39,707 bases of DNA from Anaerobutyricum stercoris (GCA_019116455.1 DXBR01000071.1:1-39707); one strand, 5' to 3'. Numbered from the stretch's first letter, positions 15,181-23,762 are shown. Numbers and translations: made by a program. The notes: generated by a model from the letters alone, not told the origin.

Positions 15181-16538
15181 TTACTCTCCTCCTGCATTTC
15201 TTTCAAAACATTTTCCAAATAGGAAATAGTAATATTTCCTTCCTGATAATCTTCCCGTTCCATAATGTCATACAGGAAGTCAATGTTTGTCGTAATGCCT
15301 TCAATGATAACTTCGCCCAGGGCACTGTGCATTTTCGCAATGGCCTCTTTCCGGCTCTTTGCGTATACAATCAGCTTCGCTATCATGGAATCGTAATAAG
15401 GAGAGATCGTATAACCGCTGTAAATAGCGCTATCCAGCCGGATACCTTTTCCTCCCGGCAGATACATATCTGTAATAGTTCCCGGACACGGACGGAAATT
15501 ATGCTTCGGATCCTCCGCGTTGATACGGCATTCGATGGCATGACCGGTAATGTGTACATCATCCTGAGTGTAAGACAAGTGACGTCCGCTGGCAATCCTG
15601 ATCTGCTCTTTTACAATATCAATACCGGTCACCCACTCAGTTACCGGATGTTCCACCTGAACACGGGTGTTCATTTCCATAAAATAAAAGGTCTCATCTT
15701 CCTCCAGAAGGAATTCAATGGTTCCGGCGTTGGTATACCCCGCTGCCTTAGCTGCCTGCACAGCTGCCTGACCCATTTTTTCCCTGAGTTCTTCACTCAC
15801 TGCAGCGGAAGGCGCTTCCTCAATGACCTTCTGATGATTTCTCTGGATAGAGCAGTCTCTCTCTCCCAGATGAATCACATTGCCGTAACTGTCTGCGAGA
15901 ATCTGAACTTCAATATGACGGGGATTCTCCACAAAATGTTCCAGGTACATATGATTGTCGCCAAACGCGGAAGCCGCTTCTTTCTGAGCTGTAAGGAATT
16001 CTGTGGAAAATTCTTCTTCTGAATAAGCCACGCGCATTCCTTTGCCGCCTCCGCCGAGCACTGCCTTGATAATCACGGGAAAACCGATTTTTCTGGCAAT
16101 CTCCAGCGCTCTTTTATCATCGGTGAGAGGTTCCTCACATCCCGGAATGACCGGCACGCCGGCACGAATCATTGTTGTTCTCGCCTCGGCTTTATTGCCA
16201 AGTTTGGCTATGGTTTTTGAATCCGGGCCAATAAAGGTAATATTGCATGCTTCACAAAGCTCGGCAAACCGGCTGTTTTCTGACAGGAATCCATAACCGG
16301 GATGAATCGCGTCTGCACCTGATACGATGGTGGCGCTGATAATCTGTTCCATGTTCAGATAACTGTCCTTTGCCGCTGCCGGCCCAATGCAGACCGCTTC
16401 ATCTGCAAGCTGTGTATGAAGTGCTTCCCGGTCTGCTTCGGAATACACTGCAACGGTCTCAATCCCCATCTCTCTGCAGGCCCGGATAATTCGAATGGCA
16501 ATTTCTCCCCGGTTTGCAATTAATATTTTCCGAATCAT
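15171..16538 (-). CDS. accC: Biotin carboxylase subunit of acetyl-CoA carboxylase
   Basis: ATP-dependent carboxylation of the biotin on AccB using bicarbonate. The 455 residues cover the usual three parts: the N-terminal domain starting MIRKILIANRGEIAIRIIRAC, an ATP-grasp domain with the GGGGKGM loop, HIEVQ and FMEMNTRVQVEHPVTE, and the C-terminal domain with ECRINAEDP and YYDSMIAKL. Length matches the family. It follows fabZ by 12 bases and overlaps accDA, so all acetyl-CoA carboxylase parts are within one operon. Confidence 0.97.
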   Translation of the reverse strand: MIRKILIANRGEIAIRIIRACREMGIETVAVYSEADREALHTQLADEAVCIGPAAAKDSYLNMEQIISATIVSGADAIHPGYGFLSENSRFAELCEACNITFIGPDSKTIAKLGNKAEARTTMIRAGVPVIPGCEEPLTDDKRALEIARKIGFPVIIKAVLGGGGKGMRVAYSEEEFSTEFLTAQKEAASAFGDNHMYLEHFVENPRHIEVQILADSYGNVIHLGERDCSIQRNHQKVIEEAPSAAVSEELREKMGQAAVQAAKAAGYTNAGTIEFLLEEDETFYFMEMNTRVQVEHPVTEWVTGIDIVKEQIRIASGRHLSYTQDDVHITGHAIECRINAEDPKHNFRPCPGTITDMYLPGGKGIRLDSAIYSGYTISPYYDSMIAKLIVYAKSRKEAIAKMHSALGEVIIEGITTNIDFLYDIMEREDYQEGNITISYLENVLKEMQEESKWI

Positions 16539-16550
16539 CTTTCTCTCCTT

Positions 16551-16976
16551 TTATCCAATCATAAATGTAAGTTCTGCTTTTACAACGACCTTGCCGTCTA
16601 CGCTGGCTGTAGCCTCTCCGATTCCCATCGGTCCTTTTACCTTGATGATCTTTGTCTCCAGACGAACCTTATCGCCAGGAGAAATCTTGCCGCGGAAACG
16701 ACATTTGTTGATTCCGCCGAAATAAGCAGTTTTTCCTTTATTCTCCTCCATGGAAAGGATAGCCACCGCGCCCACCTGCGCCAGCGCTTCCACCGTCAAT
16801 ACGCCCGGCATCACCGGTTCCTGCGGAAAATGCCCCCTGAAAAAGTCCTCGTGAAATGTCACGCATTTATAACCGACAGCGCTGACGCCCGGTTCCATAT
16901 CTTCGATATAATCCACCAGCAGAAACGGATGTCTGTGAGGAATGATCTTCTCAATTTCTTTGATTCCCAGTCTCAT
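16551..16976 (-). CDS. fabZ: 3-hydroxyacyl-ACP dehydratase FabZ
   Basis: Hot-dog-fold dehydratase removing water from 3-hydroxyacyl-ACP in each elongation round. The 141 residues contain PHRHPFLLVD, then the catalytic His49 in FRGHFPQEPVMPG and Glu63 in LTVEALAQ; FRGKISPGD lies near the end. No FabA-like isomerase features are seen, so isomerisation for unsaturated chains must come from elsewhere. It sits between accB and accC as in streptococci. Confidence 0.96.
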   Translation of the reverse strand: MRLGIKEIEKIIPHRHPFLLVDYIEDMEPGVSAVGYKCVTFHEDFFRGHFPQEPVMPGVLTVEALAQVGAVAILSMEENKGKTAYFGGINKCRFRGKISPGDKVRLETKIIKVKGPMGIGEATASVDGKVVVKAELTFMIG

Positions 16977-17007
16977 TTTATATTCTCCTTCTTATCCTGA
17001 CGCGGTA

Positions 17008-17484
17008 TTATCCAATCCGGAATAAAGGCTGTCCGTATTCCACAGATTCTTCATTCTGCACATAGATTTCTTTTACCACACCGTCAAACTCGCTCTCAAT
17101 CTCATTCATCAGCTTCATGGCTTCTACAATACCCAGAGTCTGTCCTTTTTTCACGGTATCGCCCACTTTGACAAATGCTGGCGAATCCTCTGACGGCGCT
17201 GCATAGAAAGTACCTACCAGCGGACATTTGACAATATTTCCGCTCTGGTCGTCAGCCGCCGGGGCTGCCGGAGCAGGGGCCGGGGCCGGAGCAGGCGCTG
17301 CCATCTCAGGAATCTCCACAGGCTGTCCGCCTTCACTCACTGATACTACCGGCGCTGCCACCGGAGCCTGTTTATTCTCCGGACAGCTCATGACAATCCG
17401 GATGTTGCCTTCTGTATATTCAAAATTGGTCAGTCCCGCTTCGGAGACACCTTTCACTAATTTAAGAATCTCTTCGTACTGCAT
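17008..17484 (-). CDS. accB: Biotin carboxyl carrier protein
   Basis: Carries biotin between the AccC and AccDA active sites. In the 158-residue form, residues 1-35 are the N-terminal helix region, about 60-78 an Ala-Pro-rich flexible linker (repeated APAP), and 83-158 the biotinyl domain with EAMKLMNEI; Lys124 is the biotinylated residue. The ATG at 17484 is chosen because GAGGAG lies 8 bases upstream. A GTG 9 bases earlier directly abuts that site and is less likely. The start lies 5 bases past the fabF stop. Confidence 0.95.
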   Translation of the reverse strand: MQYEEILKLVKGVSEAGLTNFEYTEGNIRIVMSCPENKQAPVAAPVVSVSEGGQPVEIPEMAAPAPAPAPAPAAPAADDQSGNIVKCPLVGTFYAAPSEDSPAFVKVGDTVKKGQTLGIVEAMKLMNEIESEFDGVVKEIYVQNEESVEYGQPLFRIG

Positions 17485-17489
17485 TTCTC

Positions 17490-18731
17490 TCACTCCTCAT
17501 ATTTTTTAACCAGCAGGGTGGCATTGTGTCCGCCAAATCCAAGAGAATTGGAGATGGCCGTTTTAACTTCCTGATGTACCGGTCCGCCAATAACATAATC
17601 CAGATCGCATTCCTCGCCCGGCTCTGTTGTTCCCACAGTCGGATGAATATATCCTTCCTCAACAGATTTAACACAGGTAATGAGCTCTACGGCGCCGGCT
17701 GCTCCCAGCAGATGTCCGATCATAGACTTGGTGGAGCTGACCTTCAGATGATCCGCCGCATCGCCAAAAGCCCGGCGGATTGCTCTCGTCTCAAACAGAT
17801 CATTATGATGTGTTCCTGTTCCGTGCGCATTGACATAATCTACCTCTTCCGGTTTCACACCGGCTTCTTCCATGGCAAGTTCCATGGCTTTCGCTGCGCC
17901 GCTTCCGTCTTCCGCCGGGGAAGTGATATGGTAAGCGTCGGAGGTTGCGCCGTAACCGGCCAGCTCTGCATATATTCTGGCGCCACGTTTTTTTGCGTGC
18001 TCCAGTTCTTCCAGAATCACAACACCTGCTCCCTCGCCGATAACAAAACCACTACGGTCTTTATCGAAAGGAATAGATGCTCTCATCGGGTCTTCCGCTG
18101 AAGACAGAGCCGTCAGATTGGTGAAACCAGCCACTGCGATTGGAGTGATGCTGCTCTCGGTTCCTCCTGCGAACATCACATCCGCATCTCCATATTGAAT
18201 GGCGCGCATGGCGTCACCGATGGAATGTGTACCTGTAGCACAGGCAGTGACTACGTTGGTACATTTGCCCTTGCATCCCAGAGCGATAGATACATTTCCT
18301 GCCGCCATATTGCTGATCATCATAGGAATCAGCATCGGACTCACTCTTTTCGGTCCCTTGGTGAGAATCTTCTCATGTTCTTTTTCCATGCTGGACAGAC
18401 CGCCGATGCCGGAGCCGATGATCACGCCCACACGGTACGGATCTTCCTCTTCCATCTTAAGTCCTGCATCCTCCATGGCTTCTGTGGCCGCCACGATCGC
18501 ATACTGTGAGAAAGCCTCCATACGTTTGGCAGATTTGAAATCCATTCTCTCTTTTGCCACGAAGTCCTTGACTTCTGCGGCAATCTTTACTTTATAATCT
18601 GTGGTATCGAACTTTGTGATCGGGCCGATTCCCACTTTCTGCTCCTTAACTCCGTTCCAGAATTCTTCCACAGTGTTTCCAATTGGTGTAATCGCACCCA
18701 TTCCGGTAATGACAACTCTTCTTTTCTCCAT
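17490..18731 (-). CDS. fabF: 3-oxoacyl-ACP synthase II
   Basis: Condensing enzyme that elongates acyl-ACP with malonyl-ACP. The 413 residues show the thiolase-fold triad Cys164 (VTACATGTHS), His303 (NAHGTGTHHND) and His340 (KSMIGHLLGAAG), plus the C-terminal NSLGFGGHN. It is the only elongating synthase in the window; no FabB is seen. It lies 24 bases after fabG and is followed at once by accB. Confidence 0.97.
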   Translation of the reverse strand: MEKRRVVITGMGAITPIGNTVEEFWNGVKEQKVGIGPITKFDTTDYKVKIAAEVKDFVAKERMDFKSAKRMEAFSQYAIVAATEAMEDAGLKMEEEDPYRVGVIIGSGIGGLSSMEKEHEKILTKGPKRVSPMLIPMMISNMAAGNVSIALGCKGKCTNVVTACATGTHSIGDAMRAIQYGDADVMFAGGTESSITPIAVAGFTNLTALSSAEDPMRASIPFDKDRSGFVIGEGAGVVILEELEHAKKRGARIYAELAGYGATSDAYHITSPAEDGSGAAKAMELAMEEAGVKPEEVDYVNAHGTGTHHNDLFETRAIRRAFGDAADHLKVSSTKSMIGHLLGAAGAVELITCVKSVEEGYIHPTVGTTEPGEECDLDYVIGGPVHQEVKTAISNSLGFGGHNATLLVKKYEE

Positions 18732-18755
18732 TTATATAACCCTTTCTTTTTTCCT

Positions 18756-19502
18756 TTACATCACCATTCCGCCGTCAACCAGCAATACCTGCCCGGTAAT
18801 ATAAGACGCCATGTCTGACGCCAGGAATACGGCCGCGTTGGCAATATCCTCCGGTTCTGCAAAACGTGCCAGCGGAATCTGTTTCATAGCCGTTTCTTTT
18901 ACATCATCCGGAAGCACATCCGTCATCTCTGTCTTAACAAAGCCCGGCGCGATGGCGTTGGCTGTGATATTTCTGGACGCCAGCTCTTTTGCGACAGACT
19001 TGGTAAGTCCGATCAGTCCTGCTTTTGACGCGCTGTAATTGGCCTGACCCGCATTGCCCGCCACGCCTGACACAGAAGTGATATTGATGATTCTTCCGTA
19101 TTTCTTACGCATCATCTGGCGGCTGGCGAAACGAATACAGTTAAAACTTCCCTTTAAGTTGGTGTCAAGCACTGCGTCAAAGTCATCCTCGGACATTCCC
19201 ATGATCAGTCCGTCCCGGGTGATTCCTGCATTATTGACCAGAATATCAATCTTTCCAAACGTTTTTACTACGTTTTTGATAAATTCGCTGCAGGCGTCGA
19301 AATCCGCCACATTGCAGCGGAAAATCTCTGCTTTCCCGCCTGCTTCCTCAATCTCCGCCTTCACAGCGGCTGCTTTTGCTTCATTTCCATTGTAATGTAC
19401 TGCAACAGATGCTCCCGCCTTGCCGAAAGCAACGGCGATAGCTCTCCCGATTCCACCGGAAGCGCCTGTCACAACTGCAACCTTTCCCTCTAACATTAAC
19501 AT
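18756..19502 (-). CDS. fabG: 3-oxoacyl-ACP reductase
   Basis: NADPH-dependent short-chain dehydrogenase reducing 3-oxoacyl-ACP. The 248 residues include the nucleotide loop TGASGGIGRA, NNAGITRD, the catalytic Ser143, Tyr156 and Lys160 (YSASK), and NAIAPGFVKTEMTD. The first of two closely spaced ATG codons (19502) is chosen because GGAG lies 8 bases upstream. This makes a 7-base overlap with fabD; the second ATG overlaps the fabD TAA by one base. Confidence 0.97.
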   Translation of the reverse strand: MLMLEGKVAVVTGASGGIGRAIAVAFGKAGASVAVHYNGNEAKAAAVKAEIEEAGGKAEIFRCNVADFDACSEFIKNVVKTFGKIDILVNNAGITRDGLIMGMSEDDFDAVLDTNLKGSFNCIRFASRQMMRKKYGRIINITSVSGVAGNAGQANYSASKAGLIGLTKSVAKELASRNITANAIAPGFVKTEMTDVLPDDVKETAMKQIPLARFAEPEDIANAAVFLASDMASYITGQVLLVDGGMVM

Positions 19503-20431
19503 TCTGTCAACTCCTTAATCTTTTCTACAACGGTATGCATCTCTTCCATGCTGCCGATCTTAAACATATTTGCTTTTCTGTCAATCTTGCGCATAAAACC
19601 GGATAAGGTCTTGCCCGGTCCGATTTCCACAAAAATGTCCACGCCCTCTTCCAGCATCCGGCGGACACTCTGCTCCCACATGACGGAACTTGATACCTGC
19701 GCCCGGAGCAGATTCTTCGTCTCGCTGATGTCTGTGATAACCTCTGCGTTCACGTTGGTCACATACGGGATGGCAAGAGGTTTCCAATCTACCTTTTCGA
19801 GCGTCTCGTAAAGCTCCTCGCCCGCCTCTTTCAGGAACGGAGAATGAAACGGCCCGCTGACATTTAACGGAAGTACTCTCTTGGCTCCGGCTTCTTTGAG
19901 AGCCGGTGTCACTGCCTCGATGGCGTCCTTCTTGCCGGTGATAACGATCTGTCCCGGACAGTTATAGTTGGCCACGGAAACATTTTCTGTGGTGTCGGTC
20001 ACTGCCTTCACCTGTTCTCCGGAAAGTCCGAGAACCGCTGCCATGCCGCCGGAGCCGTCCGGAACGGCGTTATGCATGAGAGTTCCTCTCTTCCAGATGG
20101 TCTTCACGGCGTCTTCATAGCTCATGCCGCCTGCCGCCACGATAGCGCAGTATTCGCCAAGGCTTAATCCCGCCGTCATATCCGGCTTCAGCCCCTGTGC
20201 CTCGATCTCCCTTGTCATGGCAAGGCAGGTGGTCACCAGGGCTGCCTGTGTATAGTCGGTACGATTCAGTAAATCGTTCTCCTCAAAACAGATGGACTTG
20301 ATGTCCATATCAAGTATCTTCGCACTCTCTTCATATGCGCTTTTTGCAAGAGCGCTCTGCTCATAAAAATCTTTTCCCATTCCGACAGTCTGTGCGCCCT
20401 GTCCCGGATACAGAAATGCAATCTTACTCAT
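19496..20431 (-). CDS. fabD: Malonyl-CoA:ACP transacylase
   Basis: Loads malonyl groups from CoA onto ACP. The 311 residues contain FLYPGQGAQ, the nucleophile Ser90 in GLSLGEYCA, Arg115 in WKRGTLMH, catalytic His196 in GPFHSPFL and EIGPGKTLSG near the end. Overlaps of 8 bases with fabK and 7 with fabG indicate tight coupling in the operon. Confidence 0.97.
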   Translation of the reverse strand: MSKIAFLYPGQGAQTVGMGKDFYEQSALAKSAYEESAKILDMDIKSICFEENDLLNRTDYTQAALVTTCLAMTREIEAQGLKPDMTAGLSLGEYCAIVAAGGMSYEDAVKTIWKRGTLMHNAVPDGSGGMAAVLGLSGEQVKAVTDTTENVSVANYNCPGQIVITGKKDAIEAVTPALKEAGAKRVLPLNVSGPFHSPFLKEAGEELYETLEKVDWKPLAIPYVTNVNAEVITDISETKNLLRAQVSSSVMWEQSVRRMLEEGVDIFVEIGPGKTLSGFMRKIDRKANMFKIGSMEEMHTVVEKIKELTEC

Positions 20432-21362
20432 AAACCTTTGTCCCCTTTAACAGCTCTTCTGCCTGTGCGTTCAGGCCCTCCACGATATCCTTACAGCTTC
20501 TGATCTCTTTTACCAGCCCGGCGATCTGCCCTGCCATAACACTGCCGTTTACCACGTCGCCGTCCACAACAGCCTTTCTTAAACCGCCGAGGGTCAGATG
20601 CTCAAGCTCTTCGAGGGTTGCGCCTTCCGCTTCCATACGGAGGTATTCCTGGGTCTGTTTGTTACGGATGCAGCGAACCGGATGTCCGGTACTTCTTCCG
20701 GTAACCTTGGTATCGATATCTTTTGCCTTTACGACTTTGTTCTTGTAATTGTCGCTGACAATGGACTCCTCGGAAGCCACAAAAATGGTTCCCATCTGCA
20801 CGGCCTTGGCGCCCAGCATAAATGCTGCGGCGATTCCGCGTCCGTCGGCAATACCGCCGGCTGCGATGACCGGAATAGATACGGCGTCAACCACCTGCGG
20901 AACGAGAGCCATGGTAGTTGTCTCACCGATATGTCCGCCGGATTCCGTTCCTTCCGCGATCACAGCGTCCGCACCGGTTCTCTCCATACGTTTTGCAAGA
21001 GCAACACTTGCAACTACCGGAATAACCTTCACGCCGGCTGCCTTCCACATCTCCATGTATTTCTCCGGATTACCTGCGCCAGTGGTCACAACCGGTACTT
21101 TTTCATCCACAATAACCTGAGCAATGGCATCGGCTTCCGGATTCATCAGCATGACATTTACGCCGAAAGGCTTATCTGTCTTCTGTTTTACCTGCTGGAT
21201 CTGTTCCTTTACCCAGGATGCCGGCGCTCCGCCGGATCCGATGATTCCTAAGCCCCCTGCTTCCGATACGGCGGCCGCCAGCTCGTTGGTGCCGACCCAA
21301 GCCATACCGCCCTGAATAATCGGATATTCAATTCCGAGAAGTTTTGTAATTTCCGTTTTCAT
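20424..21362 (-). CDS. fabK: Enoyl-ACP reductase II (FMN type)
   Basis: Last reductive step of each elongation cycle, trans-2-enoyl-ACP to acyl-ACP, using FMN and NAD(P)H. The 312 residues have YPIIQGGMAWVG, VTTGAGNPEKYM, the conserved ESGGHIGE loop and IAAGGIADGRG typical of FabK. No FabI-type short-chain reductase is encoded, so the organism would be expected to tolerate triclosan, as FabK species do. It shares the superfamily with the FabX-like gene eight genes downstream but lacks the C-terminal cysteine cluster. Confidence 0.95.
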   Translation of the reverse strand: MKTEITKLLGIEYPIIQGGMAWVGTNELAAAVSEAGGLGIIGSGGAPASWVKEQIQQVKQKTDKPFGVNVMLMNPEADAIAQVIVDEKVPVVTTGAGNPEKYMEMWKAAGVKVIPVVASVALAKRMERTGADAVIAEGTESGGHIGETTTMALVPQVVDAVSIPVIAAGGIADGRGIAAAFMLGAKAVQMGTIFVASEESIVSDNYKNKVVKAKDIDTKVTGRSTGHPVRCIRNKQTQEYLRMEAEGATLEELEHLTLGGLRKAVVDGDVVNGSVMAGQIAGLVKEIRSCKDIVEGLNAQAEELLKGTKVYE

Positions 21363-21438
21363 AATATCTTACTCCCAATCTCTGTTCTTCCTGGCAGGCC
21401 TGATGTTTCACATCAGCCCTGCCGTTGTCTTAGTTACT

Positions 21439-21504
21439 TTTGTAAGTATCTGATCACTACTGATGATTCTCTTTGTAAGTATCTGATTATTACTGGTGAT
21501 TCTC
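21439..21504. repeat. Tandem 33-bp duplication of the acpP 3' end
   Basis: Two directly adjacent 33-base units (21439-21471 and 21472-21504) differ at 3 positions. The unit proximal to acpP contains its last codons (encoding ENHQ) and stop; the distal unit repeats this segment, again with a stop, beyond the gene. It occupies much of the 127-base gap between acpP and fabK. Confidence 0.8.
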
Positions 21505-21714
21505 AATGTAGTTGATGAGATCTCCCACTGTGTCGATGTTCTCCAGATCTTCTGACGGAATCTCCACGTCAAATTCCTCTTCCAGTGTCATGACCATCTC
21601 GAACAAATCCAGGGAATCGATGTTAAGGTCATTCTTGAAGGACGCATCCATGGTCACCTGCTCTTCATCAACGCCAACTTCTTCTACAATTAAATCTCTA
21701 ATCTTCTCGAACAT
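21490..21714 (-). CDS. acpP: Acyl carrier protein
   Basis: 74-residue acidic four-helix carrier of growing acyl chains. The phosphopantetheine attachment serine is Ser34 in NIDSLDLFEMVM, and the remainder (EEFDVEIPSEDLENIDTVGD) is classical ACP. It lies between fabH and fabK as in streptococci. The 3' end including the stop codon has been duplicated in tandem downstream (see repeat entry), without changing the protein. Confidence 0.96.
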   Translation of the reverse strand: MFEKIRDLIVEEVGVDEEQVTMDASFKNDLNIDSLDLFEMVMTLEEEFDVEIPSEDLENIDTVGDLINYIENHQ

Positions 21715-21800
21715 AACTTATCCTCTCTTTCATCCTTTTTTATTCATCATTTATTGCGCTTTTATGTAATCCGGCAATGCCGGTGATTACCATTCCAAAG

Positions 21801-22760
21801 TTACCATTCCAGATAGAAACCGCCCCAGGTCAGCCCGGCGCCAAATCCGGCAAGTACCAGCTTCGTGCCCGGCTTCAGGATTCCCTTCCGGTTCATATCA
21901 TCAAGAAGCATCGGGATACAGGCAGAAGAAATATTGCCGTTATCCATGATGTTCATCGGAAACTTGCTCTCGTCCTGCCGCAGCCTCTTGGCAATGGCGT
22001 CAATGATTCTTTTATTTGCCTGATGCAAAACAAAAAAGTCAATCTCATCTGCAGTATGACCGCTCATTTTAAGAACTTCGCGGATAACCTCCGGCACTTT
22101 TCTTACGGCAAACTTAAAAATGGCCTTGCCGTCCATGCGGTAATACTCGTCAAAAGGCACCTTATGCTTCCCATGCCCCAGACTGCACGTGAGCGCTTCT
22201 CCCATACTGCCGTCGGCATGAAGCACACACGGGATCTGAATATCTTCCGGCGCGCAGTCTGCCTTAAGTATAGCTGCACCCGCTCCGTCGCCAAAAAGAA
22301 TACAGGTACCTCTGTCCGTCCAGTCCACATAGTTGGAAAGACATTCGCTTCCTATGACCAGCGCGGTCTTCACAAGTCCCGCCTTTATCTGCGCCGCGGC
22401 AGCCTGATATCCGGTTATGAATCCGCTGCAGGCGGAATTCACATCGAAAGCCGCCGCTCTCTTCGCTCCCAGCGCTTTCTGCACATCACAGGCGATGCAC
22501 GGCAGACTCTGTTCTGCGGATACCGTGGAAACAATAATCAAATCAATCTCTTCCGGGGAAATACCCGCATTTTCAAGCGCCCGCTCCGCAGCCTTCGCCG
22601 CCATGCCGGCTACGGTCTCATCTGTGGCTATATGGCGGGTCCGAATCCCTGTCCGGGTCTGAATCCATTCATCGGAAGTATCTACCTTCCGGGCAATCTC
22701 AAAGTTATCGACCACCCTCTCCGGAAGAAAGGATCCCGTACCTGCAATCTTTACAAACAT
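21801..22760 (-). CDS. fabH: 3-oxoacyl-ACP synthase III
   Basis: Initiates fatty-acid synthesis by condensing acyl-CoA with malonyl-ACP. The 319-residue form starting MFVKIAGTGSFLPERV has the triad Cys111 (NSACSGF), His246 (LHQANKRI) and Asn276 (DNGNISSA), and WIQTRTGIRTRHIA. The ATG at 22760 is preferred: AGAGGA precedes it and homologues start here, while the frame's earlier ATG at 22820 would add 20 non-matching residues. It is the first gene of the fab operon, behind a promoter and FabT-type operator about 150 bases upstream. Confidence 0.95.
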   Translation of the reverse strand: MFVKIAGTGSFLPERVVDNFEIARKVDTSDEWIQTRTGIRTRHIATDETVAGMAAKAAERALENAGISPEEIDLIIVSTVSAEQSLPCIACDVQKALGAKRAAAFDVNSACSGFITGYQAAAAQIKAGLVKTALVIGSECLSNYVDWTDRGTCILFGDGAGAAILKADCAPEDIQIPCVLHADGSMGEALTCSLGHGKHKVPFDEYYRMDGKAIFKFAVRKVPEVIREVLKMSGHTADEIDFFVLHQANKRIIDAIAKRLRQDESKFPMNIMDNGNISSACIPMLLDDMNRKGILKPGTKLVLAGFGAGLTWGGFYLEW

Positions 22761-22880
22761 ATCTGTTATCCTCTTTCTTTCATAGCTTAACCTGTCCGGA
22801 ACATCTCTCTGCCTCTGCACAGATCCTGACTGAACCCGGAACAGTTTTTCAACCTTTGTTGCACATTACTCTTTATATTG

Positions 22881-22912
22881 TTTGAAGTTTGAATATTTTG
22901 ATTTTCAAACTT
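22881..22912. promoter_or_regulatory. FabT-type operator cluster in the fabH leader
   Basis: On the plus strand ATTTTGATTTTCAAACT (22895-22911) matches the FabT operator consensus as I recall it (ANTTTGATTATCAAATT) at nearly every position; the minus strand gives AGTTTGAAAATCAAAAT. Two more TTTGAA half-sites start at 22881 and 22888, and AAGTTTGAA (22885-22893) pairs with TTCAAACTT (22904-22912). The cluster begins just after the predicted transcription start, a place suited to repression. Confidence 0.68.
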
Positions 22913-22922
22913 TTTGAGTAAC

Positions 22923-22950
22923 AATATATCACAATATTTCTCTAAGTCAA
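22923..22950 (-). promoter_or_regulatory. Promoter of the fatty-acid operon
   Basis: On the minus strand TTGACT (22950-22945), 16 bases and TATATT (22928-22923) preceded by TGA form a sigma-A promoter with an extended -10. Transcription should begin near 22916, leaving a leader of about 155 bases before fabH that starts with the FabT-type palindromes. Confidence 0.7.
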
Positions 22951-22996
22951 GTATTTTTAGCAGAACATGGAAATTCCAGCAAAAACCTCTATAACT

Positions 22997-23041
22997 AAAA
23001 AACCCTTCTTCCCCCGGCTGATAATCCGGAAGAAAAGGGTT
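22997..23041 (-). terminator. Terminator of the EutP-like GTPase gene
   Basis: AACCCTT plus CTTCC pair with GGAAG and AAGGGTT across an internal two-base bulge. On the minus strand the hairpin is followed by a run of T. It separates this gene from the fab operon promoter immediately downstream. The 22761-23101 gap contains only this terminator, the promoter and the operator. Confidence 0.7.
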
Positions 23042-23101
23042 CTTCTGCTGTCTGTGATCGGTTATATTATCTGTGAGCCGCAGGGAAATATCTCAGGATA
23101 C

Positions 23102-23620
23102 TCACAGAAGATGATATTCGTTAAGCTTCGCCGGTTTCGCGAAAGTCTCCTCCTGAATCCGGGAACTCACTACATCCACCGTACAGATCTCATGCTCTAC
23201 CTTCAAAAAATCATGAATCTCTTCTATGCCCTCTCCCGTATAGGAGCTGGTGAAGAAAATATGCTCGCAGCCTGTCAGGCGCAGCCATTCCGCAGCCTGT
23301 TCCGGATCGGCACACCAATGATCGGTTTTGGTCACAATGCCGATGGTCTCACGGTTGCTGACCGCTGCCACATTCGGCGGATACAGAGAATACGGCTCCG
23401 TAGCGCTTAATACAATCCCAACTACGTCCGCTTCCGCAATATAGAGAGCAATGGCGTGCGCCAGATCAATATTCTCCGCATACTCTCCCGGCATATCGAT
23501 CAGACAGTCATACTGGCTGACATACTGTGTCTTATGATAGGTAATCTTTTCTCCTCTGAGCGCCTGTTTCAATGTTGTCTTGCCGCACTCGCTGCGGCCG
23601 ATCAATACCATTCTTCTCAT
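23102..23620 (-). CDS. EutP/PduV-like small GTPase-family protein
   Basis: 172-residue P-loop protein. The Walker A loop is GRSECGKTTL (8-17), followed by the EutP-typical LRGEKITYHKTQ, the Walker B-like CLIDMPGEY, and TKTD in place of the usual NKxD guanine motif. EutP/PduV proteins accompany ethanolamine or propanediol microcompartments, where EutP has been linked to acetate kinase activity. None of the eut or pdu genes is visible here, so this is an orphan copy with about 20 extra C-terminal residues. It has a good terminator and stands alone. Role here unknown. Confidence 0.8.
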   Translation of the reverse strand: MRRMVLIGRSECGKTTLKQALRGEKITYHKTQYVSQYDCLIDMPGEYAENIDLAHAIALYIAEADVVGIVLSATEPYSLYPPNVAAVSNRETIGIVTKTDHWCADPEQAAEWLRLTGCEHIFFTSSYTGEGIEEIHDFLKVEHEICTVDVVSSRIQEETFAKPAKLNEYHLL

Positions 23621-23762
23621 TATACGTTTCCTCCCTGACCCAATACTGTCCCCGACAAACTTCAGCCTCTTTGCCGGTGCCGTCCGGCTCTTGATATATT
23701 TAATAATATAACACTTTTTTTTGAAATTGTAAAACGAAAATGTATCTTAGCCAGATTTTAAC

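Noticed and set aside
22875..22927. Outer dyad ATATTGTT/AACAATAT around the fabH operator as a separate Rex-type site
   Set aside because: The halves are 37 bases apart, far beyond the Rex operator geometry, and one overlaps the -10 box; chance in AT-rich sequence is more likely.
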